Below are positions 32,302 through 40,500 of a stretch of DNA of 64,000 nucleotides, in pieces. The stretch lies in contig NZ_AYTD01000013.1 of the NCBI RefSeq assembly GCF_000503215.1, positions 672,009 to 736,008 on the forward strand. Reading direction: 5' to 3'. The position numbers and the translations under genes were made by a program. The notes under the pieces were generated by a model that had not been told where the DNA came from, did no database searches, and saw only the letters and a list, made by a program, of their open reading frames with translations. The stretch is from Pseudomonas canadensis (lineage in GTDB: Bacteria > Pseudomonadota > Gammaproteobacteria > Pseudomonadales > Pseudomonadaceae). Position 1 is the first letter of the stretch, and each line of letters starts with the position of its first letter.

Positions 32302-33540
32302 ATGCCCGCGACATTCGATTTTTCCGCCCATCGCCCCTTGGTATTGCCGCCAGCCACAGAGGCCGTCACCCCGTTTGAGGTGCACGTGCCCCAGGCCGCC
32401 ATCGAGGATTTGCAACTGCGTTTGCGCCTGGCCCGTTGGCCCGATCAGGAGTTGGTGGAGGACTGGTCCCAAGGTGTGCCGTTGGATGCAGCGAAGTCGC
32501 TGGTGGACTACTGGCTCAACGGTTATGACTGGCGCACGTTTGAAGCGCGCTTGAACAGCTTCCCGCAGTTCCGTACGCGGATCGACGGCGTGGGTATTTA
32601 CTTCATTCACGCCCTCTCGCCGCACCCGAACGCTACGCCCATTTTGCTGACCCACGGTTGGCCCGGCTCGGTGTTGGAGTTCCTGAATGTAATCGAGCGC
32701 CTCACCGATCCGGTGGCGTTCGGCGGCAAGGCTGAAGACGCGTTCCATGTGGTGGTGCCGGCGATTCCCGGCTACGGCTTTTCCGACAAACCCACCGAGC
32801 AAGGCTGGAATCCGGCGCGCATCGCCCGGGCCTGGGCGGTGCTGATGACGCAGCGGTTGGGTTACAAGCACTGGGTGGCCCAGGGCGGCGACTGGGGTGC
32901 GGCCATCACCACCGCGTTGGCCGGCCAGGCACCCGAGGGGTTAAAGGCGGCGCACGTGAATTTGCCGATGGTGGTGCCGGCGCAATTACCCGCCCGCCCC
33001 ACCGAAGAAGAGCGCCAGGCCCTTGAAGACATCGAGCGTTACGTCAGCGACAAGGCCGGCTACGCCAACCAGATGAACACCCGCCCGCAAACCATCGGTT
33101 ACGCCCTGAACGATTCGCCGGTGGCCCTGGCCACGTGGATGTATGAAAAGTTCTGGGAGTGGACCGACAACAACGGCCGCCCCGAAGACGCACTCACCCG
33201 CGACCAGATGCTCGATGACATCTCGTTGTACTGGTTCACCGGCACCGGCACGTCCAGCGCGCGCCTGTATTGGGAAGGCGTGGGCGCGACCATTCGTGGC
33301 GCGGACTTCTTCTCGTCGTCGCGCGGCGGCGTGGAGCATATCCAGGTGCCGATGGGCGCGAGCATTTTCCCCGCCGAAACCTTCAAGCCGCCACGGGCGT
33401 GGGCAGAAGCGGCATGGGCCAACCTGTTCTATTGGAATGCTGTGGACAAGGGCGGGCATTTTGCGGCGTTTGAACAGCCGCAGATTTTTGCCGAGGAACT
33501 GTGGAAGGCATTCCGGCCGTTTCGCGCAACCACAGGCTGA
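32302..33540 (+). CDS. Epoxide hydrolase with EHN domain
   Basis: A 412-aa protein. An N-terminal EHN region (PFEVHVPQAAIEDLQLRLRL, ARWPDQELVEDWSQG) is followed by an alpha/beta hydrolase with HGWPGSVLEFLNVIERL (oxyanion HGWP), the nucleophile in AQGGDWGAAI near residue 195, and the His in KGGHFAAFEQPQ near the end. The Asp in GGDWG fits epoxide hydrolases. The start at 32302 lies after the operators. It is divergent from the TetR gene. Confidence 0.9.
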   Translation: MPATFDFSAHRPLVLPPATEAVTPFEVHVPQAAIEDLQLRLRLARWPDQELVEDWSQGVPLDAAKSLVDYWLNGYDWRTFEARLNSFPQFRTRIDGVGIYFIHALSPHPNATPILLTHGWPGSVLEFLNVIERLTDPVAFGGKAEDAFHVVVPAIPGYGFSDKPTEQGWNPARIARAWAVLMTQRLGYKHWVAQGGDWGAAITTALAGQAPEGLKAAHVNLPMVVPAQLPARPTEEERQALEDIERYVSDKAGYANQMNTRPQTIGYALNDSPVALATWMYEKFWEWTDNNGRPEDALTRDQMLDDISLYWFTGTGTSSARLYWEGVGATIRGADFFSSSRGGVEHIQVPMGASIFPAETFKPPRAWAEAAWANLFYWNAVDKGGHFAAFEQPQIFAEELWKAFRPFRATTG

Positions 33541-33607
33541 TTGGACCCTTGTGTTTTAGCCGTGGCTGCACTCAACTATGTGGCCTCCCCTCTAGCGAGT
33601 ATCGACA

Positions 33608-34783
33608 TTGGAACGTTATGAATCGCTGGTCATCGGCTTGGGCGCCATGGGTGCCGCCACGGTGTACCAACTGGCCAAGGCCGGTGTAAAGGTCGCCGGT
33701 ATCGACCGTCATCACCCGCCCCACACGTTTGGCTCCAGCCATGGCGATACGCGGATCACGCGGTTGTCGGTGGGTGAAGGCGCGCAGTACGTGCCCATCG
33801 TGCGTAATTCCCATCGCATCTGGCGGGAGTTGGAGGCGCTGTCGGGGGAGTCGCTGTTCGAACAGTCGGGGTTGCTGGTGCTCACCTCCCGTGAGGATTT
33901 CGACCCAAGCGATGAAACCGACTTCACCCTGCGTACCATCGGCCTGGCGCAAACCTACGGTATCGAGCATGAGGTGCTGGACGCGGCGCAGATTCGCCAG
34001 CGCTTTCCCCAATTTGCCCAGGTGGCCGACAGCGCCATCGGCTATTACGAACCGGGCGGCGGGTTTGTGCGGCCCGAGCGTTGCATCGAGGTGCAACTGC
34101 GCCTGGCCGAGCAACAGGGCGCGACGTTGTACACAGGCGAAACCGTGACCCACATCAGTTCGGATGAACAAGGCGTCACGGTGACCACTGACCAGCGCAC
34201 CTTGCAGGCCGACAAGCTGGTGGTCAGCGCGGGCAACTGGGCGGGGGGTTTGCTGGGGGCGCCGTTTGATCGGTTGCTCAAGGTCTATCGTCAGCAGCTG
34301 TTCTGGTTCGAAACGGAGCCGGATGCGGCGCTGGTCGGCGCGTCTCCTACGTTCATTTTTACCCATGGGCCGGGCGAGGGTTATACCAACTACGGCTTCC
34401 CCGCGTTACCTGGCGAGGGCAGTTTGAAAGTGGCGACGGCGCAGTATCACACCGTGTCCACGCCGCAGACGCTGGACCGCACGGTGTCGCCCACCCAGGA
34501 ACGGGAGATGTACGAGCAACAGGTGCAGGGCCGCATCGCCGGGCTGACGGCCAAGGTGGTCAAGTCAGCGGTGTGCGCCTACACGGTGACGCCGGACCAT
34601 CATTTCATCATCGACCGGCACCCGAGGTTGCAGCACACCTTGGTGGTGTCGCCGTGTTCGGGGCATGGTTTCAAGCATTCGGCGGCATTGGGTGAGGCGT
34701 TTGCGCAGTGGTGCGTGAAGGGCGAGAGCGAGTTGGATCTGTCGTCGTTTTCGTTGAAGCGTTTTGAAGGGCAATCGTTCTAA
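33608..34783 (+). CDS. solA: SolA-like N-methyl amino acid oxidase (FAD)
   Basis: A 391-aa flavoprotein. The dinucleotide motif VIGLGAMGAATVYQLAKAG is at the start, GIDRHHPPHTFGSSHGDTRI is the conserved region of monomeric sarcosine and N-methyltryptophan oxidases, and the C-terminal SPCSGHGFKHSAALGE holds the flavin-contact part (the covalent Cys is the SPCSGHGFK cysteine). The start is TTG, since a stop lies upstream and no better codon exists. It oxidises N-methylated amino acids to the amino acid, formaldehyde and hydrogen peroxide. Confidence 0.86.
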   Translation: MERYESLVIGLGAMGAATVYQLAKAGVKVAGIDRHHPPHTFGSSHGDTRITRLSVGEGAQYVPIVRNSHRIWRELEALSGESLFEQSGLLVLTSREDFDPSDETDFTLRTIGLAQTYGIEHEVLDAAQIRQRFPQFAQVADSAIGYYEPGGGFVRPERCIEVQLRLAEQQGATLYTGETVTHISSDEQGVTVTTDQRTLQADKLVVSAGNWAGGLLGAPFDRLLKVYRQQLFWFETEPDAALVGASPTFIFTHGPGEGYTNYGFPALPGEGSLKVATAQYHTVSTPQTLDRTVSPTQEREMYEQQVQGRIAGLTAKVVKSAVCAYTVTPDHHFIIDRHPRLQHTLVVSPCSGHGFKHSAALGEAFAQWCVKGESELDLSSFSLKRFEGQSF

Positions 34784-34861
34784 GGACCAGCCGTTTCAGG
34801 GTCTTTGAAAAACCGGCGATATCTGGCTGATACCCTCCCATTAAGGGCGAACACTACAACT

Positions 34862-34993
34862 GTGGCGAGCGGGCTTGTCCCGCGTTGGGTTGCGAAGCGA
34901 CCCTAGAAGGATGAATGCGGTGAGTCAGGCACTCTTCGGCCGCTGCTCCTGGGGCTGCTTCGCAGCCCAACGCGGGACAAGCCCGCTCGCCAC
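34862..34993. repeat. REP pair (inverted)
   Basis: Left arm gtggcgagcgggcttgtccc and right arm gggacaagcccgctcgccac with unrelated bases between. This belongs to a dispersed family also found at 40341, 50191, 56310 and 58532. Confidence 0.85.
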
Positions 34994-35056
34994 ACGGTAC
35001 TTATCGCCATCTCTACCTAAAGACCTTGAAAGGGCTGGTTCTAGGGACGAGAGGCT

Positions 35057-35779
35057 TCAAAAGCTGCGGACCAATGAACCAAACAGATCACCCTCGGGCA
35101 TTTTGCTCACTGGGATCTCGGCATTTTCAAACCACTCCCGACTGGCCTCAGGGTGCGGGCCGCTCAGCACCACCACGCCCTTTTCATAGGTATACCGCGC
35201 CGCCGCGACGTCACCGTTGCGGTAGGTGGCGATGGTTTTATACGACCCTTTCGGAAAGTACGGGCCATCCTGGAAGAAAACGTGGTCAGGCTTGCCCGCC
35301 CACGTGACCTGCACCGCGGCGTCGGCGATGCCGGGCACTTCGAAACCGGGGCGGCCGACTTCGCCGTCGAGGTCCTGGGGGATCAGGCCAAGGTTGTTGT
35401 CATCCGCCAGGTAGGCGCCCATGCACAAGCCCAAATAGCGCCCGCCGTGGGCGACGTAGTTGCGGATGGCCTCGCTGCGCGCATCACCCAGGCTGCGCAG
35501 CGCTGCGGGAATGTCCTGGCCGCCGCCGGGTTGCACGTAGAGGTCATAGCGCGCCAGGGTTTGCGGCGTGATGTCGATCGACTCATCCGCGCCAACAAAA
35601 TCGATGTGATAGTTGGGGTTGAGTCGATGCAGGGCCTTCGCCACATTTTCGGAACAGTCGTCACAACCCGCCGGGCCCCGGTAGATGGCGACATGGGTGA
35701 TAGGCGTCGCGGCCTCGGCCGGTGGCGGCAGTAACAGGACAAAGGCAAACAACGTGGCAGTGACGGCTCGCAGGTTCAT
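35057..35779 (-). CDS. Secreted glutamine-amidotransferase-like (BPL_N) protein
   Basis: A 240-aa protein with a signal peptide (MNLRAVTATLFAFVLLLPPP, AEA). ATPITHVAIYRGPAGCDDCS opens an alpha/beta fold, YDLYVQPGGGQDIPAALRSL follows, and the nucleophile elbow is GGRYLGLCMGAYLADDN. This resembles the N-terminal domain of biotin protein ligase in eukaryotes, a class-I amidotransferase-like fold of unknown activity here. I take the start at 35779, which gives the best signal peptide. Confidence 0.8.
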   Translation of the reverse strand: MNLRAVTATLFAFVLLLPPPAEAATPITHVAIYRGPAGCDDCSENVAKALHRLNPNYHIDFVGADESIDITPQTLARYDLYVQPGGGQDIPAALRSLGDARSEAIRNYVAHGGRYLGLCMGAYLADDNNLGLIPQDLDGEVGRPGFEVPGIADAAVQVTWAGKPDHVFFQDGPYFPKGSYKTIATYRNGDVAAARYTYEKGVVVLSGPHPEASREWFENAEIPVSKMPEGDLFGSLVRSF

Positions 35780-35905
35780 GGCGATGGGCTCCAGGGCAGA
35801 CATCCCAAAGCCTATAGCGATCGCGCCGTTCAATCCGTTAACAGTTGTAAACGCCATTCACTTGAGGATAACTGGGGGCCGTGCCCTATTTCGAGAGCGT
35901 CCGCC

Positions 35906-36532
35906 ATGTTTGAACTCGCCTCCCTCATCACCTATGTCGCCGTAGTGATTGGCCTGTTTCTGATTCCAGGCCCCTCTGTGTTGCTGGTGATCACCCGCAC
36001 CGTGCAAGGCGGACGCAAGGTCGGCGTGGCGACCGGGCTGGGCGTGGCGTGCGGCGACTTGCTGCATACCCTGGGCGCGGCGTTGGGGTTGTCGGCGATC
36101 CTGATGACCTCGGCCACGGCGTTCAACGCGGTGAAGTGGGCCGGCGCGGCCTACCTGATCTACCTGGGCGTACGCGCGTTCATGGCCAAGACCGGCACAC
36201 AGGCGGGGCTGACCTTGCCTGCCGTCACCCCGCGCCAGGCATTTTTCCAGGCGGTGGGCGCCGAGGTGCTCAACCCGAAGACCGCGATTTTCTTCCTGGC
36301 GTTCCTGCCGCAATTCGTCCACCCGGAATCCGGCTCGTCGCTGGTTCAGTTCGCGGTGCTGGGCATGATCTTCTCGGTGCTCAGTGCGGTGTACACCAGC
36401 CTGCTCGCCCTCGCCATCCGCCCCTTGAGCCGAGGCATCAAGGGGCTGTCCAAACTGCGGCGCTGGGAAGGCAAAATCATCGGCACGCTGTTTATGGGCC
36501 TGGGGCTGAAGGTGGCGTTGCAGCAGCGTTAG
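35906..36532 (+). CDS. LysE family translocator
   Basis: A 208-aa, six-helix RhtB/LysE exporter: GLFLIPGPSVLLVITRTVQG near residue 15, LIYLGVRAFMAKTG and AEVLNPKTAIFFLAFLPQFV near residue 125. It exports an amino acid or homoserine-type compound. It converges on the GST gene, whose stop adjoins its own. Confidence 0.9.
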   Translation: MFELASLITYVAVVIGLFLIPGPSVLLVITRTVQGGRKVGVATGLGVACGDLLHTLGAALGLSAILMTSATAFNAVKWAGAAYLIYLGVRAFMAKTGTQAGLTLPAVTPRQAFFQAVGAEVLNPKTAIFFLAFLPQFVHPESGSSLVQFAVLGMIFSVLSAVYTSLLALAIRPLSRGIKGLSKLRRWEGKIIGTLFMGLGLKVALQQR

Positions 36533-37159
36533 TCACTTGGCAAACGCATACTCCCCGCCCTGCTCCACCGCCTTGCGATACGCAGGTCGCGCCTGGAATT
36601 TCTCCACCCACGCTGCCAGGTTCGGGTAGGCCTGCAACTTGCCCTGGGCCCTGGCGATTTCGCCGATAAAGCTCATCTGGACGTCCGCGCCGCTCAGCTC
36701 ATCGCCAAGCAGGTAGGCTTTGCCCGCGAGCACGTCGTTCAGGTAACCGAGGTAGTTGGCCACTTCCGATTCGATCCGCGGATGCAACGGCGCGCCTGCC
36801 TCGCCCAGGCGGCCGACGTAGAGGTTGAGCATCAACGGCAACATGGCCGAGCCTTCGGCAAAATGCAGCCACTGCACGTAGTGGTCGTAGGTGGCGCTGG
36901 CGGGGTCCGGTTGCAGGCGGCCCTGGCCGTGGCGGCGGATCAGGTAGTCGATGATGGCGGCGGACTCGATCAGCACCAGGCCGCCGTCTTCGATCACCGG
37001 CGATTTGCCCAACGGGTTGATCGCCTTGAGTTCTGGCGGAGCGAGGTTGGTTTTCGGGTCGCGTTGGTAGCGCTTGATCTCGTAGGGCAGGCCGAGTTCT
37101 TCGAGCAGCCACAGGATGCGTTGCGAGCGTGAGTTGTTGAGGTGGTGGACGATGATCAT
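36533..37159 (-). CDS. Glutathione S-transferase family protein
   Basis: A 208-aa protein. The thioredoxin-like N-terminus MIIVHHLNNSRSQRILWLLE is the beta/plant-type GST start with a Ser at the active site (NNSRSQR), followed by NPLGKSPVIEDGGLVLIES, the glutathione-binding loop. The C-terminal helical domain has GADVQMSFIGEIARAQGK. The upstream open frame is not used because ATG 37159 gives the family start. Confidence 0.9.
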   Translation of the reverse strand: MIIVHHLNNSRSQRILWLLEELGLPYEIKRYQRDPKTNLAPPELKAINPLGKSPVIEDGGLVLIESAAIIDYLIRRHGQGRLQPDPASATYDHYVQWLHFAEGSAMLPLMLNLYVGRLGEAGAPLHPRIESEVANYLGYLNDVLAGKAYLLGDELSGADVQMSFIGEIARAQGKLQAYPNLAAWVEKFQARPAYRKAVEQGGEYAFAK

Positions 37160-37227
37160 TGAAGGCTCCGCAGGGCGAGAGGAATGTCTTGGAAACAGAC
37201 TACGCCAGCCTCCAAGAGTGCCGACAA

Positions 37228-37866
37228 TTAAATGTCTGCCGATTGTGCAGGCGTTTGGCTGATCGAGGCCCACGCCGCCTGCGCCAGCAACGCGGCGTAG
37301 TGATTGGGGCTGTGTTTGACCCGGCCGGATAACCACGCACGGGCATAGCTTTCGGCCGAGCCGATGATCAGCGACAGCAACAGTTCTGCCGGAATATGGC
37401 TGAACGCCTCGCGGCGGCCTTCGTCGCTCATCCACTCGGTCAATTGCGCATTGCGCTGCTTGTTGCGGGTGAGCAGTTCGTCCTTGTGCGGGCCGTTGGC
37501 CACGGCGAAACGGCTCTGGAACATAAAGCGCGCCCATTCGGGTTGCGCATCCACCCACTCCACATAACTGCGCACCAGCGCTTCCACACCGGCCTGGGCG
37601 GTTTGCGCCGGCTTCAGATAGTGGTCTCGCAAGGCGGCCTGATCTTCCAGCGCGGCAAAGAACAGCGCGGCGACGATGCCTTCCTTGTTGCCGAAGTGAT
37701 GGTAGATGGCGCCCACGCTGGTCTCGCACCGCGCGCGGATGGTTTCGATATTCGTCGCTTCAATACCCACGTCGTTAAAGCTGGCCAGGGCCTCGCGCAG
37801 GATGCTGCGCTTGAGGTCGCTGCGCCGGCCCGGGAAGGTGCGCTCGATCAGGTCAGGTGCGTGCAT
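37228..37866 (-). CDS. TetR family regulator
   Basis: A 212-aa regulator. The HTH is ILREALASFNDVGIEATNIE, then TIRARCETSVGAIYHHFGNK. It is divergent from a DUF4442 thioesterase-like gene; the gap has a perfect operator-like palindrome at 37963-37979. The start is the ATG at 37866; the frame continues upstream without coding character. Confidence 0.9.
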   Translation of the reverse strand: MHAPDLIERTFPGRRSDLKRSILREALASFNDVGIEATNIETIRARCETSVGAIYHHFGNKEGIVAALFFAALEDQAALRDHYLKPAQTAQAGVEALVRSYVEWVDAQPEWARFMFQSRFAVANGPHKDELLTRNKQRNAQLTEWMSDEGRREAFSHIPAELLLSLIIGSAESYARAWLSGRVKHSPNHYAALLAQAAWASISQTPAQSADI

Positions 37867-37942
37867 GGAGTGGCTCGCCAAATGTACGGAGTCTAAAGGT
37901 ACAGCCGCCTGCAGAGAAGGCATGGCTTGACACCCATGGAAT

Positions 37943-37979
37943 TTACAGAATATCGTTCTTTTACAGAATATTATTCTGT
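37943..37979. promoter_or_regulatory. TetR-type operator
   Basis: ACAGAATA-T-TATTCTGT at 37963-37979 is a perfect 17-base palindrome. A half copy, ACAGAATATCGTTCT, precedes it at 37945. It lies between the divergent TetR and thioesterase-like genes. Confidence 0.72.
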
Positions 37980-38001
37980 TAACCCATTGCGAGGATAATC
38001 C

Positions 38002-38442
38002 ATGAGCCAGTTTCTCAGCATGTTCAACAGTGCAGGCCCTGCAGCGTTCAGCCAAATGGCCTGCAAAGTGGCGCCCTACTTCAGCACCATCAACCCGGAA
38101 ATCGCCGAACTGCGCCCTGGGCATGCGGTGGTCAATGTGCCGTTTCGCAAGGAAATCACCAACCACTTGGCGTCCGTGCATGCCATTGCGTTGTGCAACG
38201 CGGCGGAATTGGCAGGTGGGACGATGACGGACGTGTCGATACCGTCAGGTGCCAAATGGATCCCAAAGGGCATGACCGTGGAGTACCTGGCGAAGGCCAA
38301 GACGAACATCCGTGCCGTAGCGGATGGCAGCGGTATTGATTGGTCCACCGCGGGGGACAAGATCGTGCCGGTGGATATTTTTGATGAGGGCGAAGTGAAG
38401 GTGTTCACCGCCAGGATCACCATGAATGTGAAGATCGCCTGA
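38002..38442 (+). CDS. DUF4442 hotdog-fold thioesterase-like protein
   Basis: A 146-aa single hotdog domain: PYFSTINPEIAELRPGHAVV, then FRKEITNHLASVHAIALCNA and AELAGGTMTDVSIPSG, the pattern of the DUF4442/YiiD-C-like group. The predicted activity is hydrolysis of an acyl-CoA. Cis regulation is suggested by the palindrome just upstream. It is followed by a hairpin shared with the convergent OPT gene. Confidence 0.82.
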   Translation: MSQFLSMFNSAGPAAFSQMACKVAPYFSTINPEIAELRPGHAVVNVPFRKEITNHLASVHAIALCNAAELAGGTMTDVSIPSGAKWIPKGMTVEYLAKAKTNIRAVADGSGIDWSTAGDKIVPVDIFDEGEVKVFTARITMNVKIA

Positions 38443-38454
38443 GGCCATGGCGGC

Positions 38455-38476
38455 TGGCTCGGCAACTGCCGAGCCA
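38455..38476. terminator. Bidirectional hairpin terminator
   Basis: TGGCTCGGC / GCCGAGCCA, a perfect 9-bp stem with the loop AACT, in the 38 bp between two convergent stops. No strong T-run on either side. Confidence 0.6.
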
Positions 38477-38480
38477 CGCT

Positions 38481-40217
38481 TCAGTGCACCATCGACCACA
38501 GTGAAGCACCTACGCCGGTGATGCTCTCCCCCGCAATCAAGCCAGCGGCGGCGGTAATCGCAAAGCGCTCGGTGAGGCTCGGCCAGCGGCAGCTCAGCAG
38601 CCAGGTCAGTATCGCGCCCAGGGCCATCATCAGCGAGACCGAGGCCGGCAGCACAAAGGCCAGGCCCAGGGCGGCGGCACTCGGGAGGAAGCGGGCACGA
38701 TGGGCAGGCAAGGTGCTGTCCAGCACACCGAGCACTACGCCAACCAGGCCGCCGATGGCAATCGCCCAGCGAATGCTGGTGGACAGTGAATCCAACCCAT
38801 GGGTGAGGGTTTGCGCCACGGCTTTCCAAGTAGCGACCGCCGGGGCCGGCCACTCTTCGGTGAGCAGCATGGTTTGCGGGTCCGGGATCAACGCCAGGTA
38901 GGCGAATACGCCAACGATACTGCCGATGAAAATCCCCAGGATCTGCGCGATCACCTGCTTATGCGGCGTGGCACCAATGGCCTTGCCCACCTTGAAATCA
39001 TTCATCAAGTCGGTGCACTGCCCGGCCGAGCCACCGGCCGTGTTGGCGCTCATCAGGTTGATCGGCACCTGCCCCGGCGCGACGATGCCAAAGCTCAGCT
39101 GGGACAGTTGCCCAATGGCGCCGATGGGCGGAATGCCGGTGGCGCCCACCACGCGCGCGGCGACGGCGGCGAGGCAGATCGCCAATGGGATCGTGAGCAA
39201 CGCCATGCCCAGATTAATGCCGAACAGCAGCGCCTGCAGACTCACCACCAGCACAATCGCCAGCACAAAACCGGCGGCCGGCCCCGGTTTTGGCACCGTC
39301 CAGGTCGATTCGCCGCCGGAGTGCGTTGATCGGTACAAGGCCCACAAACGAATCGCCAGCGAGGCCAAGGTGGAACACACCATCAAGCTCACGCCCGGCC
39401 ACAGCAACCACTCCACCAGCGCGGCGAACTGCGGGCCGCTGCTGCCCGCAGGCAAGGTCACCAGGTGTTGCGCCAACAACCAGGGGCCCAGGCCACCCCA
39501 CGCGAGCAAGGCGCCGAGCAGCAGGGTTAGGCCCACGCGAATGCCGATGATACCGCCGAAGCCCACCAGCAACAGCGAAGGGTCGGCGGTGAAGGTCAGG
39601 CGCTCCAACTGAGCGCTGGGCGACCAGCGCGGGAAGGCCCACATAAAAGTATCGACCCACTTGACCAGCCCGGAGAGCAACGCGGCGCTGAGCAGCACCT
39701 TCAAGCGCGTCGCGGCTTCGCGCCCATGGTTGTAGATGTGCAGCAAGGTTTCCAGGGTGGCCATGCCCTCGGGGAATTTCAGCGCCTTGTCATTCAGCAA
39801 CGAGGGCCGTAGATACCAGGCGATCCAGATGCCCAGGAAACTCACCGAGAACACCCAGGCAATCATGGGGATAGCGTCCAACTGGTTGCCCGTCAGCAAG
39901 GTATAGGCCGGGATCGGCGCTACCAGTCCGCCGGAAATGATTGAAGCGGCGGCCGAGGCGACGGTCTGGTTGATGTTGCTTTCATGCAAGGTCCACGGCA
40001 GGTGGTCGGTGGAACGCTTGGCCACTCCTTGAAAGATGGCGTAGCCGATCAACAGCGCGATGATCGACATGTTGAACGACCAACCGATTTTCAACCCGGC
40101 GTAGACATTGGACGGCGTGAGCAGGATGCCGAGGACACTGCCAGTGATGACGGCGCGCAGGCTGAGTTCGCGGGTGACGGGGCCGTGCGGGAGGGTCGTT
40201 GGCGGGGCTGAAGTCAT
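38481..40217 (-). CDS. OPT family oligopeptide/metal-chelate transporter
   Basis: A 578-aa protein with about fourteen hydrophobic segments. The start at 40217 (MTSAPPTTLPHGPVTRELSL) has AAAGGACTC ahead. Conserved OPT elements are GSVLGILLTPSNVYAGLKIG, NINQTVASAAASIISGGLVA and MSANTAGGSAGQCTDLMNDF. Family members take up oligopeptides or metal-nicotianamine-like chelates; the ligand here is unknown. Confidence 0.9.
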   Translation of the reverse strand: MTSAPPTTLPHGPVTRELSLRAVITGSVLGILLTPSNVYAGLKIGWSFNMSIIALLIGYAIFQGVAKRSTDHLPWTLHESNINQTVASAAASIISGGLVAPIPAYTLLTGNQLDAIPMIAWVFSVSFLGIWIAWYLRPSLLNDKALKFPEGMATLETLLHIYNHGREAATRLKVLLSAALLSGLVKWVDTFMWAFPRWSPSAQLERLTFTADPSLLLVGFGGIIGIRVGLTLLLGALLAWGGLGPWLLAQHLVTLPAGSSGPQFAALVEWLLWPGVSLMVCSTLASLAIRLWALYRSTHSGGESTWTVPKPGPAAGFVLAIVLVVSLQALLFGINLGMALLTIPLAICLAAVAARVVGATGIPPIGAIGQLSQLSFGIVAPGQVPINLMSANTAGGSAGQCTDLMNDFKVGKAIGATPHKQVIAQILGIFIGSIVGVFAYLALIPDPQTMLLTEEWPAPAVATWKAVAQTLTHGLDSLSTSIRWAIAIGGLVGVVLGVLDSTLPAHRARFLPSAAALGLAFVLPASVSLMMALGAILTWLLSCRWPSLTERFAITAAAGLIAGESITGVGASLWSMVH

Positions 40218-40340
40218 GCGGAGTCCTTTCGGCGACGAAACAGGGCGACCTAGTAAGTGAGCCCTGTAGAAGCCGAAGGTTCCTGTGGTGGGGGAGCTTG
40301 TTGTGGTGAGCAAGCTTCCTGTGGTGTGAGCGGGCGTCCT

Positions 40341-40473
40341 GTGGTGAGCGGGCTTGCCCCGCGCTGGGCTGCGAAGCGGCCCCATTCAAAACACCGCGCA
40401 TCGTCAGTTAAACCGAGTCGCCAGAGTTCAGGGCTGCTACGCAGCCCAGCGCGGGGCAAGCCCGCTCACCACA
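40341..40473. repeat. REP pair (inverted)
   Basis: Left arm gtggtgagcgggcttgcccc and right arm ggggcaagcccgctcaccac, with about 90 unrelated bases between, in the gap between the OPT and chemoreceptor genes. Confidence 0.85.
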
Positions 40474-40500
40474 GGAAGCGTGGTCACCACAAAAACCTGT

